Positions 1-7,414 of a stretch of DNA of 11,815 nucleotides are shown here, piece by piece (the stretch's first letter is position 1; every line of letters begins with the position of its first letter). This DNA comes from an uncultured Collinsella sp. GTDB taxonomy: Bacteria > Actinomycetota > Coriobacteriia > Coriobacteriales > Coriobacteriaceae. A model generated the notes under the pieces. It searched no databases. It was given only the letters and a program-made list of their open reading frames with translations, and had not been told where the DNA came from. Location of the stretch: NCBI GenBank assembly GCA_900752425.1, contig CAADVE010000011.1, positions 1 through 11,815 of the forward strand, given 5' to 3'. The translations under genes were made by a program, and so were the position numbers.

Positions 1-14
1 ATTGTTTATACAAA

Positions 15-90
15 ACTTGTCAAGTATCAAGTTGAAATTACCGTTCACCGAAGTTTTTCTACCGCTCTAGTAATACTTGTTCAAACAAGT
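15..90. promoter_or_regulatory. Candidate operator region of the sugar-import operon
   Basis: Five ACTTG/CAAGT half-sites lie in the first 90 bases. ACTTG (15-19) is followed by CAAGT (21-25) and CAAGT (28-32). A clean 7-2-7 palindrome, ACTTGTT-CA-AACAAGT, occupies 75-90. Palindromes of this size upstream of CUT1 sugar importers are often bound by LacI-type or similar repressors, but no regulator gene lies in the window. I could not find a convincing sigma-70 promoter: TTGAAA (32-37) has no good -10 at normal spacing. A related half-site, ACATGTT, forms the palindrome upstream of the 4-alpha-glucanotransferase gene. Confidence 0.45.
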
Positions 91-122
91 AGCCAAATAG
101 CGTATCGTACAAATCAGCAAAA

Positions 123-172
123 GGGGCAAAGTCCCCGAGCCAATCTCGAAGGCGGCGGCAAAGGGTGCCGCC
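123..172 (+). other. Leader hairpins upstream of the binding-protein gene
   Basis: Two small stem-loops lie in the untranslated leader. GGGG (123-126) can pair with CCCC (133-136). GGCGGCA (154-160) pairs perfectly with TGCCGCC (166-172) around an AAGGG loop. The second ends about 12 bases before the purine-rich ribosome binding region. They may protect the mRNA end or tune translation. No known riboswitch fold was recognised. Confidence 0.35.
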
Positions 173-195
173 ACGGTGTGAAAGGGTGGATTGTA

Positions 196-1512
196 ATGAA
201 GAACGAAATGAGCAGAAGGCAGTTCCTGGGCTTTGCTGGTTCCGCGGCTGCGGTTCTTGGTCTGGGTCTCGTGGGCTGCGGTGGCTCCGCCGGCTCCGGC
301 TCCTCTGCTTCTGGTGACGCTGCCGAGGTCTACTTCCTCCAATTCAAGCCCGAGGTCGACAAGGAGTGGAAGGAGATCGCCAAGGCCTATAAGAAGGAGA
401 AGGGCGTCGAGGTCAAGATCGTGACCGCCGCCTCCAACACCTACGAGGAGAAGCTCAAGTCCGAGATGTCCAAGAGCTCCGCTCCGACCCTGTTCCAGGT
501 CAACGGCCCCACCGGTCTTAAGAACTGGAAGGATTACTGCGCCGACCTGTCCGATACCAAGCTCCGCGGTGAGCTCATTGACGACTCCCTGGCTCTGCAG
601 TCCGACGGCAAGGATGTGTGCATCGACTGGGTTCAGGAGAGCTTCGGCATTATTTACAACAAGCAGCTGCTCGAGAAGGCTGGCTACAAGGCCGAGGACA
701 TCAACTCCTTCGACAAGCTGAAGGCTTGTGCCGACGACATCCAGGCCCGCAAGGACGAGCTTGGTGTCGAGGGTGCCTTCACTTCCGCCGGCATGGACGA
801 CTCCTCCAGCTGGCGCTACACCACTCACCTTGCCAACATGCCGCTCTACTACGAGTTTGAGAAGGAGCACAACCAGGAGGACGACGAGATCAAGGGTGAG
901 TTCCTCGACAACTACAAGCAGATCTTCGACCTGTACATCACCGACTCTACCTGCGATCCTTCGCAGCTTGCTTCCAAGACCGGCGACGACGCCACCAACG
1001 AGTTCGCAACCGGCAAGGCCGTCTTCTACCAGAACGGCTCTTGGGCCTACTCTGACCTCGTCAAGGCCGGCATGACCGACGATCAGATTGGCATGATGCC
1101 CATCTACATCGGTGTTGACGGCGAGGAGAACCAGGGCCTGTGCTCCGGCGGCGAGAACTATTGGTGCGTCAGTTCCCAGGCTTCCGAGGATGCCCAGAAG
1201 GCCACCGAGGACTTCATGTATTGGTGCGTCACCGCTGACACCCCGACCAGCATCATCGCCGACAAGATGGGTCTGACCGCTCCGTTCAAGAGCGCCAAGG
1301 AGACCACCAACGTCTTCTCGCAGCAGGCCGTTGCCATGGCCAAGGACGGCAAGAAGACCGTCGCTTGGGACTTCGTCTACATTCCCTCCGAGGAGTGGAA
1401 GAAGAACCTCAAGCAGGCTCTGATTGCCTACGCTGCCGATAACAGCAAGTGGGACGGCGTCAAGAACGCCTTCGTCGATGGCTGGAAGACCGAGAAGGCT
1501 GCTTCCGAGTAA
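196..1512 (+). CDS. Carbohydrate ABC transporter substrate-binding lipoprotein (MalE-like, CUT1 family)
   Basis: Extracellular sugar-binding component of the importer encoded by the next three genes, 438 residues, a normal length for the family. The N-terminus has a twin-arginine motif SRRQFLG (residues 6-12), a hydrophobic stretch and a lipobox LVGC. Cys28 would be lipidated, and a Gly/Ser-rich linker follows. This points to Tat-dependent export and membrane anchoring. The mature part resembles family-1 solute-binding proteins, with segments such as APTLFQVNGP and GIIYNKQLLEKAGY. The start at 196 was chosen over an in-frame GTG at 178 because AAAGGGTGG (181-189) is a suitable ribosome binding site and the protein then begins with a normal n-region. 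ATG at 208 is also possible. Codons are strongly C-biased, suggesting high expression. Substrate is inferred as maltodextrin from the neighbouring malQ and glgP; another oligosaccharide is possible. Confidence 0.92.
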   Translation: MKNEMSRRQFLGFAGSAAAVLGLGLVGCGGSAGSGSSASGDAAEVYFLQFKPEVDKEWKEIAKAYKKEKGVEVKIVTAASNTYEEKLKSEMSKSSAPTLFQVNGPTGLKNWKDYCADLSDTKLRGELIDDSLALQSDGKDVCIDWVQESFGIIYNKQLLEKAGYKAEDINSFDKLKACADDIQARKDELGVEGAFTSAGMDDSSSWRYTTHLANMPLYYEFEKEHNQEDDEIKGEFLDNYKQIFDLYITDSTCDPSQLASKTGDDATNEFATGKAVFYQNGSWAYSDLVKAGMTDDQIGMMPIYIGVDGEENQGLCSGGENYWCVSSQASEDAQKATEDFMYWCVTADTPTSIIADKMGLTAPFKSAKETTNVFSQQAVAMAKDGKKTVAWDFVYIPSEEWKKNLKQALIAYAADNSKWDGVKNAFVDGWKTEKAASE

Positions 1513-1543
1513 GCAGTTGCTGCCCAAGCTATCTGATTAGCGA

Positions 1544-1579
1544 CAGGGGGCGGGCAGACGTAGGTTTGCCCGCCCCCTG
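1544..1579 (+). other. Intra-operon GC-rich hairpin between binding-protein and permease genes
   Basis: CAGGGGGCGGGCA (1544-1556) pairs perfectly with TGCCCGCCCCCTG (1567-1579). The stem can extend by a G-U, an A-T and a C-G pair, leaving a four-base loop (1560-1563). No T-run follows, so a simple terminator is unlikely. Hairpins here in sugar ABC operons commonly stabilise the 3' end of the binding-protein mRNA, so that this protein is made in excess over the permeases. That role is inferred. Confidence 0.7.
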
Positions 1580-1599
1580 CATATTGAAAGGACCCTTTT

Positions 1600-2454
1600 A
1601 TGGGCAAAGCACTCAAGCGCTGGTGGCCGCTCTTTATGCTGCCCACGTGCCTGGCGTTTATGATCGGGTTCGTGATTCCCTTTATCCAGGGCTTCTATCT
1701 CTCGTTCTGCCAGTTTATTACCATTAACAACGCGCACTTTGTCGGTATCGAGAACTACGTGCGCGCATTGTCCGATTCGCAGTTTGCCACGTCGTTCTTC
1801 TTTACGGTGGCGTTTGCCTTCCTGTCCACGGTGCTCATCAACGTGATTGCCCTCGCCATCGCGCAGGCGCTCACCCGCAAGGCGCTCAAGGGCACTAACA
1901 TCTTCCGTACGATCTTCTTTATGCCTAACCTGATCGGCGGCATCGTGCTGGGCTACATTTGGCAGATTCTGATTAACTGCCTGCTCTCCAACGTGGGCGC
2001 CCAGCTCATCGCTCTTAACTCTGCTGCTGGCTTCTGGGGTCTTATCATCCTGACCCTGTGGCAGCAGGTCGGCTACATGATGATCATCTACATCGCTGGT
2101 CTGCAGTCCATTCCGTCCGACTACATCGAGGCCGCCAAGGTCGACGGTGCCACGGCATGGCAGACGTTTTGGAAGGTTAAGGTCCCTAACCTGATGCCGA
2201 CCATCACCATCTGCCTGTTCCTGTCCATCACCAACGGCTTTAAGCTGTTCGACCAGAACCTCGCCCTTACCGGCGGCGCCCCCGCGCACTCCACCGAGAT
2301 GCTCGCCCTGAACATCTACAACACGTTCTATTCGCGTGCCGGTATTGCATGGCAGGGCATCGGTCAGGCCAAGGCGGTTATCTTCTGCATCCTGGTTGTT
2401 GCTATTTCCATGATCCAGCTTAAGGCCACGAGGTCCAAGGAGGTGCAGCAGTAA
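1600..2454 (+). CDS. Carbohydrate ABC transporter permease, MalF-type (CUT1)
   Basis: First membrane subunit of the importer, 284 residues, typical of the compact MalF-type permeases that lack the extra N-terminal segments of E. coli MalF. Six hydrophobic segments are visible, at roughly residues 10-38, 62-90, 102-126, 144-171, 200-216 and 254-274. The cytoplasmic EAA loop, which docks on the ATPase, is at about 176-200 (YIEAAKVDGATAWQTFWKVK). The start follows AAAGGA (1587-1592) with seven bases of spacing, 20 bases after the hairpin. Its TAA stop overlaps the ATG of the next permease by one base (TAATG), so the two are probably translationally coupled and made in equal amounts. Confidence 0.94.
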   Translation: MGKALKRWWPLFMLPTCLAFMIGFVIPFIQGFYLSFCQFITINNAHFVGIENYVRALSDSQFATSFFFTVAFAFLSTVLINVIALAIAQALTRKALKGTNIFRTIFFMPNLIGGIVLGYIWQILINCLLSNVGAQLIALNSAAGFWGLIILTLWQQVGYMMIIYIAGLQSIPSDYIEAAKVDGATAWQTFWKVKVPNLMPTITICLFLSITNGFKLFDQNLALTGGAPAHSTEMLALNIYNTFYSRAGIAWQGIGQAKAVIFCILVVAISMIQLKATRSKEVQQ

Positions 2455-3293
2455 TGAAACGCGATAAGGTTATCAACCGCGCGCTCTCGATTTTCTTTAC
2501 GATCCTGTCGCTCGCGTGGATCTACCCCGTGTTTATGATCGCGCTCAATTCCTTTAAGAAAGCGACCGCAATCAGCACCACCACGGCGTTCGATCTGCTC
2601 ACGCCCGAGACGTTCAACGGCCTTGCAAACTACGTGCACGCCCTTAACGAGCAGGGCTTTGCCTCGGCGTTTATGTACTCGCTCATTATCACGGTCACGT
2701 CGGTCGTGCTGATTTTGGTGTGCTGCTCCATGTGCGCTTGGTACGTGGTGCGCGTCAACAACAAGATCTCGAACTTCTTCTATTACCTGTTCGTGTTCTC
2801 GATGGTCGTGCCGTTCCAGATGCTCATGTTCACGCTGTCCAATTTGGCGGACCGCATCGGCTTCAACACGCCGTTCAACATCTGCTTTATCTACCTTGGC
2901 TTTGGCGCGGGCCTGGCGGTCTTTATGTTCGCCGGCTTTGTAAAGAACATCCCGCTCGAGATCGAGGAGGCGGCCATGATCGACGGCTGCAACCCGGTCC
3001 AGGTGTTCTTTAAGATCGTCCTTCCCATCATGAAGCCCACCTATCTTTCGGTCGGCATTCTCGAGACCATGTGGGTCTGGAACGACTACCTGCTGCCCTA
3101 CCTTACGCTCGACTCCACCAAGTACAAGACCATTCCTATCTTGATCCAGTACTTCCGCGGTGGCTACGGCCACGTCGAGCTCGGACCCATGATGGCCTGC
3201 ATCATGATGGTTGTTATCCCCATCGTCGTCATGTACATCCTCTGCCAGAAGTACATCATCGACGGCGTGGTGGCAGGTGCCGTCAAGGGCTGA
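2454..3293 (+). CDS. Carbohydrate ABC transporter permease, MalG-type (CUT1)
   Basis: Second membrane subunit, 279 residues, the usual length for MalG-type proteins. Hydrophobic segments lie near residues 10-32, 72-98, 107-128, 141-163, 198-217 and 243-264. The EAA loop is very clear at about 168-194, with IEEAAMIDGCNPVQVFFKIV followed by LPIMKP. The C-terminus, IIDGVVAGAVKG, matches the conserved tail of this family. Translation begins inside the stop codon of the preceding gene. There is no separate strong ribosome binding site beyond the purine-rich AAGGAGG just upstream in that gene's end (2437-2443). It would pair with the other permease and bind two copies of the ATPase. Confidence 0.94.
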   Translation: MKRDKVINRALSIFFTILSLAWIYPVFMIALNSFKKATAISTTTAFDLLTPETFNGLANYVHALNEQGFASAFMYSLIITVTSVVLILVCCSMCAWYVVRVNNKISNFFYYLFVFSMVVPFQMLMFTLSNLADRIGFNTPFNICFIYLGFGAGLAVFMFAGFVKNIPLEIEEAAMIDGCNPVQVFFKIVLPIMKPTYLSVGILETMWVWNDYLLPYLTLDSTKYKTIPILIQYFRGGYGHVELGPMMACIMMVVIPIVVMYILCQKYIIDGVVAGAVKG

Positions 3294-3317
3294 TGCCGTA
3301 ACTGTTTTGCAAGTTTC

Positions 3318-3343
3318 TGCGGCGCCCTCAACATGGTGCCGCA
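3318..3343 (+). other. Hairpin between permease and ATPase genes
   Basis: TGCGGCGCC (3318-3326) pairs with GGTGCCGCA (3335-3343): nine pairs including one G-U, with an eight-base loop. No T-run follows, and it stops four bases before the GAAAGG ribosome binding site (3348-3353) of the ATPase gene. It could mark an mRNA processing point or limit ATPase expression. It is unlikely to be a full terminator. Confidence 0.5.
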
Positions 3344-3360
3344 TATCGAAAGGTAAAGAC

Positions 3361-4560
3361 ATGGCCGAGATCGTTCTCAAGCATGTTCAGAAGGTGTATC
3401 CCAACACCGAGTCCAAAAAGAAGGGCTTCTTTGGCAAAAAGAAGAAGACCGAGGAGAAGAAGCACAACCTCAAGGTTACCGAGGATGGCGTGCTCGCTGT
3501 TGAGGACTTTAACCTCACCGTTCACGACCAGGAGTTCGTCGTCCTCGTTGGCCCGTCTGGCTGCGGTAAGTCCACGACGATGCGCATGGTTGCTGGCCTG
3601 GAGGACATCACCTCGGGTGACGTGTTCATCGACGGCAAGCGCGTCAACGACGTCGCTCCCAAGGACCGCGACATCGCCATGGTGTTCCAGAGCTACGCTC
3701 TGTACCCCAACATGACGGTGTACGAGAACATGGCGTTTACGCTTGAGCTCAAGAAGGTCCCCAAGGACGAGATCGACCGCAAGGTTCGCTCCGCTGCCGA
3801 GATCTTGGGTATCACCGAGTACCTCGACCGTAAGCCCAGGGCGCTTTCGGGCGGCCAGCGTCAGCGTGTCGCTATCGGCCGCGCCATCGTGCGTGATCCT
3901 AAGGTCTTCCTGATGGACGAGCCGCTGTCCAACCTGGACGCCAAGCTGCGTAACCAGATGCGTGCCGAGCTCATCAAGCTGCGCCACGAGATCAAGGGCA
4001 CGTTCATCTACGTCACCCACGACCAGACCGAGGCCATGACCCTCGGCGATCGCATTGTGGTCATGAAGGACGGCGTCGTCCAGCAGACCGCCACCCCGCA
4101 GGAGGTCTTCAACCATCCCGCGAACATCTTCGTTGCCGGCTTTATCGGCGTGCCGCAGATGAACTTCTTCGATGCCCAGCTGGTGCGCTCGGGCAACGGC
4201 TTCACCGTCAAGACCGAGGATATGAACGTGGCGCTCGCCCCCGAGACCTGCTCTCAGCTTGCTCTCAACTGGGACGGCGGCGACGTGAAGGAGATTACGG
4301 CCGGCGTGCGCCCCGAGCAGATTCTGCTTGCCGACAAGGGCGAGGAGGGTGCGCTCCAGGGTACCGTCGAGGTGACCGAGCTCATGGGTTCGACCGAGCA
4401 TGTCCACGTGACCGCTCCCGATGGCCAGTTCGTCCTGATCATTCCCGTTGTCGACCTTGAGGCCAAGGGTGCGCTCAAGGCGGGCGACTCCATCTGGTTC
4501 AAGTTCGAGAAGAACGCGACCCATCTCTTCGATAAGGTGTCTGGCAAGAACCTTATCTAG
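3361..4560 (+). CDS. Sugar ABC transporter ATP-binding protein (MsmX/UgpC/MalK type) with lysine-rich N-terminal insert
   Basis: Energising subunit of the importer, 399 residues. Visible motifs: Walker A GPSGCGKST (64-72), Q-loop FQSYALYP (Gln110), signature LSGGQRQR (162-169), Walker B VFLMDEP (182-188), D-loop SNLDAK, and H-loop His220 in YVTHDQTEAM. A C-terminal TOBE-type regulatory domain of roughly 160 residues follows, as in MalK/UgpC/MsmX. The start at 3361 has GAAAGG (3348-3353) seven bases upstream; the reading frame stays open upstream to 3211 inside the permease gene, but that part is not conserved in style. Oddity: Walker A begins about 27 residues later than in typical MsmX. The cause is an insert at about 16-42 rich in Lys and Glu (KKKGFFGKKKK and following), between the first beta strand and the region just before Walker A. 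MsmX-type ATPases often serve several importers. Confidence 0.95.
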   Translation: MAEIVLKHVQKVYPNTESKKKGFFGKKKKTEEKKHNLKVTEDGVLAVEDFNLTVHDQEFVVLVGPSGCGKSTTMRMVAGLEDITSGDVFIDGKRVNDVAPKDRDIAMVFQSYALYPNMTVYENMAFTLELKKVPKDEIDRKVRSAAEILGITEYLDRKPRALSGGQRQRVAIGRAIVRDPKVFLMDEPLSNLDAKLRNQMRAELIKLRHEIKGTFIYVTHDQTEAMTLGDRIVVMKDGVVQQTATPQEVFNHPANIFVAGFIGVPQMNFFDAQLVRSGNGFTVKTEDMNVALAPETCSQLALNWDGGDVKEITAGVRPEQILLADKGEEGALQGTVEVTELMGSTEHVHVTAPDGQFVLIIPVVDLEAKGALKAGDSIWFKFEKNATHLFDKVSGKNLI

Positions 4561-4632
4561 GCCCGGTGCATCCAGGCCCTCCCTTTGGGCGACTGCGGTA
4601 TTGCCATCCTTTTGCCGCGGTCACATATAAGA

Positions 4633-4673
4633 CTCCCCTCCCGTCCACTGGGCGAGAGGGGAGCCTTTCTTTG
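4633..4673 (+). terminator. Rho-independent terminator of the importer operon
   Basis: CTCCCCTC (4633-4640) pairs with GAGGGGAG (4656-4663). A T-rich tail, CCTTTCTTTG, follows. It lies about 70 bases after the ATPase stop codon and before the repeat array, so importer transcripts should normally end before reaching that array. Confidence 0.8.
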
Positions 4674-4699
4674 TGTTGGGGCTGTCTGACCGGTCGTTT

Positions 4700-4917
4700 G
4701 TCTCGATCTGTAACGGGTGAGGCTGATTTCGGACGTTAGATGTTACAGATCGAGACGGTTCCGCTGAGCTAACCATTTCATCTAAATCTGTAACACCAAA
4801 GGTGAATTTCAGCTGCTAGATGTTACAGATCGAGATAAACCCAAGGGGAGGGGCCGGTATGTCTCAATCTGTAACAGCTGGGACCGTTTTTACCGAGTAG
4901 TTGTTACAGATCGAGAT
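4700..4917. repeat. Array of three 57-base inverted-repeat units
   Basis: Three units lie at 4700-4756, 4780-4836 and 4861-4917. Each has 15-base arms separated by exactly 27 bases. Unit 1 arms are perfect: GTCTCGATCTGTAAC (4700-4714) against GTTACAGATCGAGAC (4742-4756). Units 2 and 3 each match at 13 of 15. The right arms are identical over 14 bases (GTTACAGATCGAGA) in all three; the differences between units fall mainly in the left arms. Middle parts share a central TTT and TAG next to the right arm at fixed positions, so the units are homologous along their whole length. Unit starts are 80 and 81 bases apart. The array sits between two convergent terminators, so it is not an obvious promoter of either neighbour. 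Function is unknown; possibilities are a protein-binding array, a REP/MITE-like repeat, or a structured RNA. Confidence 0.85.
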
Positions 4918-4956
4918 TGTTTGGCCGAGTTGGGTCGCAGGGTAACGTGCGGGCAC

Positions 4957-4987
4957 AAAAAACGGAGCCGTGTTGCCACGACTCCGT
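4957..4987 (-). terminator. Rho-independent terminator of glgP
   Basis: Read on the - strand, ACGGAGTCGTG pairs with CACGGCTCCGT (one G-U) around a GCAA loop and is followed by a run of six Ts (4957-4962 as As on the + strand). It begins about 30 bases after the glgP stop codon. The + strand version is followed only by TTCTC, so it would work mainly for the leftward genes. Confidence 0.88.
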
Positions 4988-5017
4988 TTCTCAAGAGGAT
5001 GGGTAAGGGAAGCGAAA

Positions 5018-7285
5018 TTAGCTCAGGTGCCAAATCTCGTCGTTGTACTGGGAGATCGTGCGGTCAGACGAGAAGGTGCCGGCGTTGGCGATGTTGATCA
5101 GCGCCTTGCGCATCCAAGCGTCCTGGTCCTCGTAGTCTGCCAGCACGCGCTCCTTGGTCTGGATGTACTCCTCAATGTCGAGCAGGGCCATAAACCAGTC
5201 CTTGCCTTTGATGTCGTCGTGCAGACGCTGCAGGCGCTCGGCGTTGCCGGTCGCCATAAAGGCGGGGTTGGTGATGAAGTCCACCAGCAGCTTGATGCCG
5301 GGCTTGCGATAGAGCGCGCCGGCGTTATAGCTGCCATTGGCGTAGAGCTGCTCGACCTGCTTGGAAGAGGCACCAAAGGTGTAGATGTTCTCGTCGCCCA
5401 CGAGCTCGGCAATCTCCACGTTGGCGCCGTCGAGTGTGCACAGGGTCAAAGCGCCGTTGAGCATGAACTTCATGTTAGAGGTGCCGCTCGCCTCCTTGGA
5501 GGCCAAGCTGATCTGCTCGGAGATATCGGCGGCGGGGATCACGCGCTCGGCAGCAGTGACGTTGTAGTTCTCGATCATGACAACCTGCAGGTAGGGGGCC
5601 ACATCGGGATCGTTTGCGATCCACTGGGAAAGCGTCAGGATCAAATGGATGATGTCCTGTGCGATGGTGTAGGCAGGTGCCGCCTTGCCGCCAAAGATGA
5701 TGGTGACGGGGTGCTTAGGTCTGTTACCGTTCTTGATGTCGAGGTACTTCCAGATGATGTAGAGCGCGAGCATCTGCTGGCGCTTGTACTCGTGGATACG
5801 CTTGACCTGAACATCGATGATGGCGTTGGAGGGAATGGTCACACCCTGCTCGAGCGCCATGAACTGGCGCATGATGGCCTTGGCTTCGGTCTTGGTGGCA
5901 GCCAGGCGCTCAAGAACATCCTTGTCGTCAACGAACTCGGCAAGCTTGCTCAGGTCGCCGGTGCTGCGCCAATCGGTGCCGATTACATCGTCGAGCAGGC
6001 TGGCGAGCGCGGGGTTGGCGCCGTGGATCCAACGGCGGAAGGTGATGCCGTTGGTCTTGTTGGAGAACTTCTCGGGATAGATCTCGTAGAACGGGTGAAG
6101 CTCGGTGTCCTCCAGAATCTTGGTGTGGAGCGCGGCGACGCCGTTGATGGAGAAGCCAAAGTGGATGTCCATGTGAGCCATGTGGACGGTGTCGTGCTCG
6201 TCGATGATGGCGACGCGCGGATCATCGTGCTCGGCCTTGGCAACCTCGTCGAGCTTGACGATGATGTCGGCGATGGCGGGCGAGACCTTCTGCAGGCTGG
6301 CGAGCGGCCACTTCTCGAGTGCCTCGGCAAGGATCGTATGGTTGGTGTAGGCGACCATGGAGCGCACGATGGTAACGGCCTCGTCAAACTCAATGTCGTG
6401 CTCGGTGGTGAGCAGGCGGATGAGCTCGGGAATGACCATGGTGGGGTGCGTGTCGTTGATCTGGACCACGGCGTAGTCGGCCAGATCGTGCAGGTTGCTG
6501 CCGCGCTCGACGGCCTCGTCGATGAGGAGCTGGGCGGCGTTGCTCACCATGAAGTACTCCTGGTAGATGCGAAGCAGGCGGCCCTGCTCATCGGAATCAT
6601 CCGGATAGAGGAACAAGGTGAGGTTCTTGGCGATCTCGGTCTTGTCGAAGTCGATGGAGCTGCCGGGGACCAGGTCGTCGTCGACGCTCGCCAGGTCGAA
6701 CAGGCGTAGGCGGTTTTTGGTGGGCTGGCCATAACCGGGCACATCGATGTTGACGAGCTTGGAAGTAACGGCAAAATCACCGAACTCAACGGTGTAGGAG
6801 CGGTCGTCATCGACCAGGATGTCCTGCTCGCCGAGCCACTCGTCGGGGACGGCCTTCTGCTGGTTGTCGACAAAGCGTTGACGGAACAGGCCGTAGTGGT
6901 AGTTGAGGCCCACGCCGTCGCCGGTAAGGCCCAGCGTGGCAATGGAATCCAGGAAGCACGCGGCCAGGCGACCCAGGCCGCCGTTGCCCAGCGACGGTTC
7001 GACCTCAAATTCCTCAATCTTGTTGAGGTCGTGGCCGGCAGCGGTGAGCTGGTCTTTGACCTCGGCATAGATGCCAAGGTCGATCATGTTGTTGATCAGC
7101 AGTTTGCCAATCAAAAACTCAGCAGAGATGTAATAGAGCTTTTTCTTGCCATTGTTGAGCGGGCAGGCGGCGGAGCGCTCCTGTACGAGCTTGACCAGCA
7201 GTTTGTAAATGCGGCGGTCATCGAGTTGCTCGAGCGAAGTTCCAAAGGACTGCTCGGCAAGATCCGCAAGATCGATACGGGGCAT
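5018..7285 (-). CDS. glgP: Glycogen/starch/maltodextrin (alpha-glucan) phosphorylase
   Basis: Cytoplasmic pyridoxal-phosphate enzyme that removes glucose units from the non-reducing end of alpha-1,4-glucans with phosphate, giving glucose-1-phosphate. It has 755 residues, somewhat shorter than the roughly 800 of E. coli MalP/GlgP, mainly because the N-terminus before YYISAEFLIGKLL is short. Family hallmarks are LGNGGLGRLAACFLDS near the N-terminal third and NGITFRRW in the middle. The cofactor-lysine motif EASGTSNMKFMLNGALT places the Schiff-base lysine at about Lys606, and TLDGANVEI follows. The start is supported by a strong AGGAGG (+ strand 7290-7295) only four bases from the ATG. It lies downstream of malQ in the same direction (129-base gap). 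Sequence alone does not tell glycogen from maltodextrin preference; the neighbours favour maltodextrin use, and a role in internal glycogen turnover remains possible. Confidence 0.96.
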   Translation of the reverse strand: MPRIDLADLAEQSFGTSLEQLDDRRIYKLLVKLVQERSAACPLNNGKKKLYYISAEFLIGKLLINNMIDLGIYAEVKDQLTAAGHDLNKIEEFEVEPSLGNGGLGRLAACFLDSIATLGLTGDGVGLNYHYGLFRQRFVDNQQKAVPDEWLGEQDILVDDDRSYTVEFGDFAVTSKLVNIDVPGYGQPTKNRLRLFDLASVDDDLVPGSSIDFDKTEIAKNLTLFLYPDDSDEQGRLLRIYQEYFMVSNAAQLLIDEAVERGSNLHDLADYAVVQINDTHPTMVIPELIRLLTTEHDIEFDEAVTIVRSMVAYTNHTILAEALEKWPLASLQKVSPAIADIIVKLDEVAKAEHDDPRVAIIDEHDTVHMAHMDIHFGFSINGVAALHTKILEDTELHPFYEIYPEKFSNKTNGITFRRWIHGANPALASLLDDVIGTDWRSTGDLSKLAEFVDDKDVLERLAATKTEAKAIMRQFMALEQGVTIPSNAIIDVQVKRIHEYKRQQMLALYIIWKYLDIKNGNRPKHPVTIIFGGKAAPAYTIAQDIIHLILTLSQWIANDPDVAPYLQVVMIENYNVTAAERVIPAADISEQISLASKEASGTSNMKFMLNGALTLCTLDGANVEIAELVGDENIYTFGASSKQVEQLYANGSYNAGALYRKPGIKLLVDFITNPAFMATGNAERLQRLHDDIKGKDWFMALLDIEEYIQTKERVLADYEDQDAWMRKALINIANAGTFSSDRTISQYNDEIWHLS

Positions 7286-7332
7286 GTTTCCTCCTGTGGT
7301 GAGTTGACGACATGTCAGAAATTCATAAGAAG

Positions 7333-7366
7333 CCCGCGCGAGGGGATTGGGGTGGCCTCGCGCGGG
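7333..7366 (-). terminator. GC-rich hairpin between malQ and glgP (possible weak terminator)
   Basis: CCCGCGCGAGG (7333-7343) pairs perfectly with CCTCGCGCGGG (7356-7366), 11 pairs with a 12-base loop. On the - strand, coming from malQ, it is followed by CTTCTTAT, a poor T-tract. On the + strand it is followed by AAAAG. It may partly end malQ transcription or act as a processing or stabilising element between two co-transcribed genes. Confidence 0.5.
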
Positions 7367-7414
7367 AAAAGCAAGCGCGTCCGCACGGTGGGGAGGGGTC
7401 GGGCGCGGTAGCTC

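Noticed and set aside
67..1527. 486-codon open frame on the - strand over the binding-protein gene
   Set aside because: It is antisense to a clear lipoprotein gene; the open frame follows from the strong C-ending codon bias. The translation is Leu/Val/Gly-rich without any domain.
3211..3360. 50-residue N-terminal extension of the ATPase
   Set aside because: It overlaps the end of the permease gene and the hairpin; the ATG at 3361 has a proper ribosome binding site and the family N-terminus.
4700..4917. CRISPR array
   Set aside because: The conserved arms alternate in orientation, only three units are present, the 27-base middles are partly conserved rather than unique, and no cas gene is near.
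4970..6709. 579-codon open frame on the + strand over glgP
   Set aside because: Antisense shadow of the phosphorylase, low-complexity Val/Asp/Gly/Leu translation, no ribosome binding site, and it starts inside the glgP terminator.
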